From contig JBBSBV010000004.1 of the NCBI GenBank assembly GCA_038250905.1, positions 62,001-126,000 of the forward strand: DNA of 64,000 nt, given 5' to 3'. Shown in pieces: positions 58,458 to 64,000 of the stretch; position 1 is the first letter of the stretch; each line of letters opens with the position of its first letter. The DNA is from JAENVU01 sp038250905. GTDB taxonomy: Bacteria; Actinomycetota; Acidimicrobiia; IMCC26256; JAENVU01. The position numbers were made by a program, and so were the translations under genes. Under the pieces are notes generated by a model, which saw only the letters and a program-made list of their open reading frames with translations, was not told the DNA's origin and did no database searches.

Positions 58458-58544
58458 TTAGCGGCGACCCACGTTGGGACGCTTGCCGTGATTGGCCTTG
58501 TTGCGGCGGGCCCGCAGCTTGCGCTTCTTGGTCTTCTTGCTCAC
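58458..58544 (-). CDS. 50S ribosomal protein bL37-type microprotein, 28 aa
   Basis: A 28-residue, highly basic protein (VSKKTKKRKL start) ending 'RRNKANHGKRPNVGRR'. The 'KANHGKRPN' segment is the signature of bL37, a small ribosomal protein described in mycobacteria. A perfect GGAGG lies 7 nt before the GTG at 58544. It is convergent with the membrane protein at 58027-58449. Assigned by recognition of the motif; too short for usual gene callers. Confidence 0.8.
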   Translation of the reverse strand: MSKKTKKRKLRARRNKANHGKRPNVGRR

Positions 58545-58665
58545 AGCAGTTCCTCCGAGGCGAAGCGGGCAGGGTAGTCGACGGGGAGGACGAGAAGCCT
58601 GCCGGAGGCCGAACGGGGCCGCCGCGCCCCCGAAGTGCTCCAGCCCGCGGCGGTCGGGGCGTTGA

Positions 58666-59454
58666 TTACCAGGTCATGCCGATGGTGGCGCGCATCGCGG
58701 CCTCGAACGCCGCGTCGTCGAGTTTGGCGCGCGTCGCGAGCACCATCTCGGAGTCGGAGCCGACCGGGACCCGCAGCGGCGTGGTGTCGTCCTCGATCGC
58801 GTTCGCGATGGCGTGGGCCACCAACTCGGGACCCGGTCGACCGTCGGGCCCGGTCAACTTGGAGTCGGTTCCGGTCCACTGGGCCCAGAGTTCGTCGTAG
58901 TCGGCGTGCCCGCGATGGTCGTCGCTGTGCTTCATGCCCGGTGCGATGTAGCCGGGTTCCACGATCACGATGCGGACACCGAAGTGGCCGAGTTCGTAGT
59001 GGAGGGTCTCCGAGAGCGCTTCGAGTGCGTACTTCGACGCCGCGTACGGGCCTTCGAGTGGCGTCGCCACCCGACCCTGCACACTCGAGACGTTCACGAT
59101 CACTCCGGTGCCGCGTGCCCGCCACCCGGGTGCGACAGCCTGCACCATACGGAGGGGGCCGACGGCGTTGGTGTCGAGCACCCGTTGCATCTGGTCGAGC
59201 GGGTAGTCGTCGAGCGGACCGGTGCCGACGATCGCCGCGTTGTTGACGATGGCATCGAGTTCACCCACCGCGGCGATGCACTCCGCGACGGATGCGTCGC
59301 TCGTGACGTCGAGCGCGTGGACCCGGACTCCCTCGAGATCGCCGAGCAGCTCGGGGTTGCGTGCTGTGGCGACGACGTCGTGGCCCCGTGCGGCCAACTC
59401 GACGACCGTGGCCCGACCGATGGCGCGTCCCGCGCCCGTCACCAAGATCCGCAT
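58666..59454 (-). CDS. SDR family oxidoreductase
   Basis: A 262-residue SDR: 'VTGAGRAIGRATVVELAARG', 'NNAAIVGTG', catalytic 'YAASKYALEAL', and 'VEPGYIAPGM' after strand 6. The cofactor pocket and long C-terminal helices resemble the retinol/17-beta-hydroxysteroid group, so a lipid or steroid substrate is possible. TACCAT lies 6 nt before the ATG without Shine-Dalgarno. Divergent from the two-component operon. Confidence 0.87.
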   Translation of the reverse strand: MRILVTGAGRAIGRATVVELAARGHDVVATARNPELLGDLEGVRVHALDVTSDASVAECIAAVGELDAIVNNAAIVGTGPLDDYPLDQMQRVLDTNAVGPLRMVQAVAPGWRARGTGVIVNVSSVQGRVATPLEGPYAASKYALEALSETLHYELGHFGVRIVIVEPGYIAPGMKHSDDHRGHADYDELWAQWTGTDSKLTGPDGRPGPELVAHAIANAIEDDTTPLRVPVGSDSEMVLATRAKLDDAAFEAAMRATIGMTW

Positions 59455-59460
59455 CGGCGG

Positions 59461-59466
59461 ATGGTA
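59461..59466 (-). promoter_or_regulatory. Putative -10 box, leaderless SDR gene
   Basis: TACCAT on the minus strand, 6 nt before the ATG at 59454. Confidence 0.45.
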
Positions 59467-59548
59467 GGCGGGGCCGAAGTCCGAGGGCTCACAGAACCAT
59501 CACACGGGCATCGCGGTTTCGGCATTGACGGCATGGGAGCATCACGGG

Positions 59549-60226
59549 ATGGAGAAAGGCACCGTGCTCGTCGTCGAGGACGAACCCAACATCGCCGACC
59601 TGGTCGACCTGTACCTCAGCCGCGAGGGGTTCCGCGTGGTGAAGCAGGCCACCGGCGAGGACGGGCTGGCCGCGGTGCGGGACCAGCGGCCGCGGCTGGT
59701 GGTGCTCGACGTCGGGCTCCCCGACATCGACGGCCTCGAGGTGTGTCGCCGTATCCGGGCGACGAACGCGGTTCCGATCATCTTCCTCACCGCCCGGGCC
59801 GACGAGATCGACCGGATCCTCGGCCTGGAACTCGGTGGCGACGACTACCTCACCAAGCCGTTCGCGCCCGCCGAACTCGTCGCGCGCGTCAAGGCGGTGT
59901 TGCGTCGCACCGACGGACCCCCGTCGGCGGAGATCCTCCAAGCCGGCTCGGCGGTGGTCGACGTCGGCCGGCGCGAGATCCGGGTGGACGACACGCCCGT
60001 CGACTTCACGACCAAGGAGTTCGAACTCCTCCGCTTCCTGGCCGACCGGCCCGGGCTCGCGATGAGCCGTCAGCAGATCCTCGACAACGTGTGGGGTCAC
60101 GACTGGTACGGCGACGAGCGGACGGTGGATGTGCACATCGCGCAGGTCCGCAAGAAGCTGGGTACCTCGTGCACCATCTCGACCGTGCGCGGCATCGGAT
60201 ACCGGTTGGAGCCGACACCGCGGTGA
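59549..60226 (+). CDS. OmpR-family response regulator
   Basis: A 225-residue regulator. The receiver domain (about 1-120) has the acidic pair 'VVEDEP', phosphoacceptor Asp54 in 'VVLDVGLPDIDG' and the conserved Lys in 'YLTKPFAPAEL'. The C-terminal winged helix (about 130-225) includes 'LLRFLADRPGLAMSRQQILD' and 'RTVDVHIAQVRKKLG'. It is activated by the histidine kinase, whose GTG overlaps its stop by 4 bp. The ATG at 59549 gives the canonical N-terminus, with GGGAG about 10 nt upstream. Confidence 0.95.
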   Translation: MEKGTVLVVEDEPNIADLVDLYLSREGFRVVKQATGEDGLAAVRDQRPRLVVLDVGLPDIDGLEVCRRIRATNAVPIIFLTARADEIDRILGLELGGDDYLTKPFAPAELVARVKAVLRRTDGPPSAEILQAGSAVVDVGRREIRVDDTPVDFTTKEFELLRFLADRPGLAMSRQQILDNVWGHDWYGDERTVDVHIAQVRKKLGTSCTISTVRGIGYRLEPTPR

Positions 60227-61809
60227 CCACATCCCGACGCAGCCTGCGCTCCCGGCTGCTCATCGCCATGGCCGCGATCGCGGTCGGGGTGCTGGTGGTC
60301 ACGGGTGTGACCACGGTCGCGCTCGCGCGCCGCGGTGCCGAGCAGACCGCGATCAACCATCTCGAGGACCAGGCGCCCCAGGTGGCGCAGCAGCTACGCG
60401 CGCTGGCGCGTGCGATCCGAGGTCGCGATTTCAACGGTCGCCCGACTGCCCCCATCTCCCGGCTCGTCACCTCGGTGCTCCGGGTGACGAACGGGACGGT
60501 GGTGACCGTGAGCGCCGACGGCTCGATGACGGTGGGGGCGAACGCCCTCGTCGGCTCCGGCTCCGCACCGGGTGACCCGGTATCGACGAACGGGGGATCG
60601 CTCCCGTCGCAACGCCGGGCTCGCCTCCGCCAGCGGTTGGCCTCGACCACCACGACCGCTCCGGGCGGCCCCGCCTCCGAGGTTCCGGCCACCGACCTGC
60701 CCGCCGGCCTCACCTTGGCCGACCTCGACGCACCGACGTTGCTCGCCGGCAGTCGCCAGTCGGGGTACGTCGACGGGCTGGCGTTCGTGGCCGAACCGAT
60801 CGTGGCCACCGGCGACGGCACCGCGGTGCTGGTGCTCACCGAGCAGATCGACTCGGGCGCGGTCAGCCGGGCGCGGGGCTTCTTCCTGATCGGCGGCGCG
60901 CTCGCCCTCGTTGCGGCGTTCGTCGTCTCCTACTTCCTCGCCCGTCGCCTCACCCGCCCGCTCGCCGCCATGGGCGTGACCGCGAGTGCGATCGCCGGCG
61001 GCGACCTCGGGGCGCGGGTCGATCTCGGCCAGCGCACCGACGTCGAGTTGGCCGATCTCGCCCGGACCTTGAACGGGATGGCCGGTCAACTCGAGGAGGC
61101 GCGCCACGCGGAGCGCGCGTTCCTCCTGTCGGTGTCACACGATCTCCGCACCCCGCTCACCTCGATCCGCGGCTTCGCCGAGGCGCTCACCGACGGCACG
61201 ATTCCCGCCACGGAGGAGCAGCAACGCGCGGGCGCGGTCATCGCCGCCGAGGCGAACCGGCTGGAACGCCTGGTGGCCGACCTCCTCGACCTGGCCCGGC
61301 TCGACGCGCACCAGTTCTCGCTGTCACTGCGGCAGTTCGACCTCGCGGCCACGGTGCGGACGGCCGTCGACGCGTTCGATCCGGCTGCCGCCGACCTCGG
61401 GATCGCGCTCACGGTCGCGGTCCCCGAGCACCTGGAGGCGACGGGGGATCCCGAGCGGGTGGCCCAGGTGGTGGCGAATCTCGTCGAGAACGCGCTGAAG
61501 TACGCGCGGGTGGGCATCGCAGTCGAGGTCGCGACACCGGATGACGCGACGGTCGTGCTCGAGGTGCGCGACGACGGCCCGGGTATCGACCCGGTGGAGC
61601 AGCACCGTGTCTTCGAACGGCTCTACGTGTCGCGCACCACGCCCGGCCGCAGCGTCGGCACCGGCCTCGGGCTCGCGATCGTCGGTGAGTTGGCCCATGC
61701 CATGGGTGGCGAGGCGACCGCGGAGCCCGCCGCGACCCCGGGTGCGACGTTCCGCGTCCGGCTCCCGCTCGCGGGGCCGCCGCCACCCCGGCGGGCCGAC
61801 GCGGTCTAA
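60223..61809 (+). CDS. Sensor histidine kinase with HAMP domain
   Basis: A 528-residue kinase. Helix 1 about 10-33, a Thr/Ser-rich extracytoplasmic region to about 215, helix 2 about 222-245, HAMP about 245-300, then HisKA with His306 in 'SVSHDLRTPLTSIRGF'. The ATPase has the N box 'NLVENALKYAR', G1 'DDGPGID' and G2 'GTGLGLAIV'. Sequence-specific ligand unknown. It phosphorylates the adjacent OmpR-type regulator. Its 3' end overlaps the acyltransferase gene by 4 bp on the other strand. Confidence 0.93.
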   Translation: MTTSRRSLRSRLLIAMAAIAVGVLVVTGVTTVALARRGAEQTAINHLEDQAPQVAQQLRALARAIRGRDFNGRPTAPISRLVTSVLRVTNGTVVTVSADGSMTVGANALVGSGSAPGDPVSTNGGSLPSQRRARLRQRLASTTTTAPGGPASEVPATDLPAGLTLADLDAPTLLAGSRQSGYVDGLAFVAEPIVATGDGTAVLVLTEQIDSGAVSRARGFFLIGGALALVAAFVVSYFLARRLTRPLAAMGVTASAIAGGDLGARVDLGQRTDVELADLARTLNGMAGQLEEARHAERAFLLSVSHDLRTPLTSIRGFAEALTDGTIPATEEQQRAGAVIAAEANRLERLVADLLDLARLDAHQFSLSLRQFDLAATVRTAVDAFDPAAADLGIALTVAVPEHLEATGDPERVAQVVANLVENALKYARVGIAVEVATPDDATVVLEVRDDGPGIDPVEQHRVFERLYVSRTTPGRSVGTGLGLAIVGELAHAMGGEATAEPAATPGATFRVRLPLAGPPPPRRADAV

Positions 61810-63737
61810 GCGCCGCAGGTGGCTGGGGTGTGCCAGCACCGCAGCACTGCGTCGCTGAGCTTGCGCCCGACATACTGCGAGCCCTCGGCTCCGAAGTGCG
61901 AGCCGTCCGGCCGGAGTTCGATGCCCGCGACCTTGGCGGTGCAGTGGCCGCCCGGACACACGATCGACTCCAGGTCGAACACCGAGACGCGCCCGCCGCG
62001 CGTCGGCCCGGCCCGCCGGTAGAGGTCGTTGAGCTTCGCGATGCGGGATGCCTCGTCGAGGCCCGGGAGGACCGCCGGGGTGCCCGGAACCGGCGCGGGC
62101 ACAGTGAGGATGACCAGCCGGGCGCCGTGCCGGGTGAGCAGGTTTGCGGCCTGCCGCACTTCGCGGCCCAGGACGATGCGACCGGCGCGGGTACCGATCT
62201 TCACCCGCCGACCACCGAGGTCCCGGTCCACCGCGTCCCACGTCGAGAGCCAGATGACGAGATCGGGCGTAGGAGACGTGGCGACCACGGTGCGGAGCGC
62301 GGGCTGCATTGCGGACGCGCAGGCGTGGGACCAGGGATACGGAGTGCCGTCGCTGCGAACCGTGACCCCGCGCAGGACCGAACACCCGGGCTGGGCCGCA
62401 GTCGCGAACGGCACGCCGCGCGCGGTCATGGCGTCGTCGAGACCAGGCCCGAGGGACGCGGCGAGTGAGTCGCCGATGAGCACCGCGCGCGTGGGGTTCC
62501 CGGGTTCGGGCGGTCCGAGGGTGGTACTCGACGTCGGCGTGGGGCTACCGCCGAAGTACGTGGGCGCCGCCGTGGCGCCGGTGGTGGCGAACACGATGCA
62601 CGCCACGCCGACCGCGACCCCGGCCGGGGCGGCGATCCAGGTGGCCCGGCCGGCGAGCCCGTGGCGGATCGGCCGTTCGACGAGCAGGTAGGACGCCACC
62701 GAGATCGCGAGCGTGATGCCGACCCGGATCAGGTCGAGTCCGAGGCCAGAGACGCCGACTCGCGCCTCCGTCGCGTAGACGACGACCGGCCAGTGCCACA
62801 GGTAGATGCCGTAGGAGATGACGCCGATCATCACCAGGGGACGGAGCGCGAGCAGCCGTGCCGCGATGCCGTGCGGCGCGCGCATGATCGACACGATGAG
62901 TCCCGCGACGGCGAGCGCGAAGAGCAGGGATCCCCCGCGGTAGAGGCGCGGACTCGCCGAATGCGCGAACGCGAAGGCGGCCAGGATCACCGCGAACGCC
63001 ACCACACCCAGCGCGTTCAGCCACCGCCGGAATCGGGCGCCGGCGGCCGGCAGGTCGACGAGGACGATCGCGAGCAGCGCGCCGATGAGGATCGGATGCG
63101 CGTGGGCGTCGGTGCCGTAGTACGCACGCGACGGGTCGTCGCCGTTGTAGAGCAACGCCATCGCGACCGTCGACGCGATTGTGCCCACGGCCGCGGTGAC
63201 CGCGAGCCACCGCAATCGTCCGCGCCCGAGGGCCAGACAGGCCGCGGTCACGAGCGGCCACACCAGGTAGAACTGTTCCTCGATCGCCAGGGACCAGAGG
63301 TGACGGAACGGCGAGGCCGCGCTGAAGAGTTCGAAGTACGACTGGTGGGAGAAGACGAAGCGCCAGTTGGCGACGTAGAACAACCCCGCGATGCCGTCCC
63401 AGCGCAGGCGGTGGAACTCGGTACTGGGCACGTCGATGCGAGCGAAGATCGCCACCGCCACCATGAGCAGGACGAGGGCCGGGAGCAGGCGGCGGGCCCG
63501 GCGGGCCCAGAACGAGACGACGCCGATGCGGTCGTGGCGGCGCCACTCGAGGACGAGCAGCGTGGTGATGAGGTACCCGCTCAGGACGAAGAACGTGTCG
63601 ACGCCGAGGAACCCACCGGTCAGGCCGGTCTCACGGAGGTGGAACACCACGACCGCCACCACCGCCACGGCCCGCAGACCGTCGAGGCTCGGCTGGTAGG
63701 TGAGGTGATTCGGGGCGTCGGCGTCGGTCGACGTCAC
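61806..63737 (-). CDS. OafA-type acyltransferase with C-terminal SGNH domain
   Basis: A 643-residue protein. Residues about 10-370 are the Acyl_transf_3 membrane domain with ten helices; 'YQPSLDGLRAVAVVAVVVFH' carries the catalytic region, and 'GFLGVDTFFVLSGYLITTLL' and 'IEEQFYLVWPL' follow. Residues about 400-643 are an extracytoplasmic SGNH hydrolase-like domain: 'VLIGDSLAASLGPGL' (block I Ser) and 'DGSHFGAEGS' with the His block. It O-acetylates envelope glycans. TACCAT lies 7 nt before the GTG. Confidence 0.92.
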   Translation of the reverse strand: MTSTDADAPNHLTYQPSLDGLRAVAVVAVVVFHLRETGLTGGFLGVDTFFVLSGYLITTLLVLEWRRHDRIGVVSFWARRARRLLPALVLLMVAVAIFARIDVPSTEFHRLRWDGIAGLFYVANWRFVFSHQSYFELFSAASPFRHLWSLAIEEQFYLVWPLVTAACLALGRGRLRWLAVTAAVGTIASTVAMALLYNGDDPSRAYYGTDAHAHPILIGALLAIVLVDLPAAGARFRRWLNALGVVAFAVILAAFAFAHSASPRLYRGGSLLFALAVAGLIVSIMRAPHGIAARLLALRPLVMIGVISYGIYLWHWPVVVYATEARVGVSGLGLDLIRVGITLAISVASYLLVERPIRHGLAGRATWIAAPAGVAVGVACIVFATTGATAAPTYFGGSPTPTSSTTLGPPEPGNPTRAVLIGDSLAASLGPGLDDAMTARGVPFATAAQPGCSVLRGVTVRSDGTPYPWSHACASAMQPALRTVVATSPTPDLVIWLSTWDAVDRDLGGRRVKIGTRAGRIVLGREVRQAANLLTRHGARLVILTVPAPVPGTPAVLPGLDEASRIAKLNDLYRRAGPTRGGRVSVFDLESIVCPGGHCTAKVAGIELRPDGSHFGAEGSQYVGRKLSDAVLRCWHTPATCGA

Positions 63738-63744
63738 ACCGACG

Positions 63745-63750
63745 ATGGTA
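63745..63750 (-). promoter_or_regulatory. Putative -10 box, leaderless acyltransferase gene
   Basis: TACCAT on the minus strand, 7 nt before the GTG at 63737. Confidence 0.45.
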
Positions 63751-63872
63751 CCGGGGCCGCGGCGGATGCCCGCGTCGCCCCATCACCGGGTCCGGACGCG
63801 GCGTGGCGGGGCGCGGGCCGGTGAGGGCGGAGCGGTACCGTCGCCGGATGATCTCGGACCAGGCCGGACGCG

Positions 63873-64000
63873 ATGTGGCTCGTCTGTGACGGACAGGTCC
63901 TCGCCGCAGCCGAGGAACCCTCGGGGGCGCGTGGTCGAGCGCGTGGGCTCCTCGGTCGCGATGGCATCGACGGCGTGCTGGTGCTCCGGCCGTGTCGCAA
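63873..64000 (+). CDS. DUF192 family protein, 5' part only
   Basis: The frame from the ATG at 63873 runs open to the window edge and reads MWLVCDGQVLAAAEEP, then 'RARGLLGRDGIDGVLVLRPC', which is the conserved N-terminal half of DUF192 proteins in actinobacteria. The C-terminal part lies beyond the window. Function unknown. A minus-strand frame over the same bases looks like a shadow. Confidence 0.75.
   Translation, partial: MWLVCDGQVLAAAEEPSGARGRARGLLGRDGIDGVLVLRPCR

Noticed and set aside
63734..64000. Minus-strand frame at the window end
   Set aside because: Arg/Ser/Pro-rich shadow; the plus-strand DUF192 frame has a recognisable family motif.

Overview
This window comes from a high-GC bacterium, most likely an actinomycete and plausibly class Acidimicrobiia. 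The reasons are strong G/C bias at third codon positions, many GTG starts, a 28-residue ribosomal protein of the bL37 type (58458-58544) known from actinobacteria, an actinobacterial-type SerC, and mycobacterium-like lipid genes (wax ester synthase/DGAT, acyl-CoA ligase, acyl-CoA dehydrogenase, crotonase, several SDRs). The class assignment is inference. I see no rRNA, tRNA, insertion sequence, prophage or CRISPR array. It reads as ordinary chromosome with short operons on both strands.

Layout. 0-9 kb: GAF protein, an unknown protein, two polytopic GT-C-like membrane proteins, a CPA2 antiporter, an acyl-CoA dehydrogenase and a DinB-fold protein. 9-15 kb: SDR, a MacB/FtsX-type ABC exporter, a beta-propeller protein and a haem-c/P460-like lipoprotein. 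15-25 kb: MMPL transporter, YcaQ-like protein, FAD oxidoreductase, then a sensory group (Crp regulator, cytoplasmic subtilase, GAF protein, MFS transporter fused to a cyclic-nucleotide domain) and a PhyH dioxygenase. 25.7-31 kb: a 1753-residue secreted protein made of three propeller/PKD/DNRLRE modules. 31-46 kb: DNA-repair protein, His-rich lipoprotein, SDR, second YcaQ-like protein, VIT-family transporter, flotillin-like protein, alcohol dehydrogenase, a small cytochrome b pair, acyl-CoA ligase, marR-MFS operon, polysaccharide deacetylase, PIG-L deacetylase, and a second His-rich secreted protein.

46.6-50.1 kb holds the most striking locus: a minus-strand operon of a thioredoxin-fold protein, a UGSC-family gene whose reading frame crosses an in-frame TGA, a small unknown protein and an alpha/beta hydrolase. 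The TGA lies exactly at the U of the U-G-S-C motif and is followed at once by a strong hairpin, so I annotate one selenoprotein rather than two short ORFs. The selenocysteine machinery is not in the window. 50-64 kb: serC, a sulfite-oxidase-type molybdoenzyme with a cytochrome b partner, WS/DGAT, crotonase, SIMPL lipoprotein, a PH-like membrane protein, an Rrf2-regulated three-gene operon with a clear operator-promoter, bL37, SDR, a two-component system, an OafA-type acyltransferase, and the start of a DUF192 gene cut by the window edge.

Regulatory and repeat structure. About ten genes show a TANNNT box 6-9 nt before the start codon and no Shine-Dalgarno, indicating common leaderless transcription. 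Palindromes overlap the starts of the marR, rrf2 and cytochrome b genes. A TTGCAC-N5-GTGCAA-type palindrome precedes both His-rich secreted paralogues. A roughly 50-90 bp repeat family occurs four times, three times between convergent genes. Two co-directional gene junctions are expanded by short tandem repeats that carry the stop and start codons themselves, and an 11-bp repeat sits at a third.
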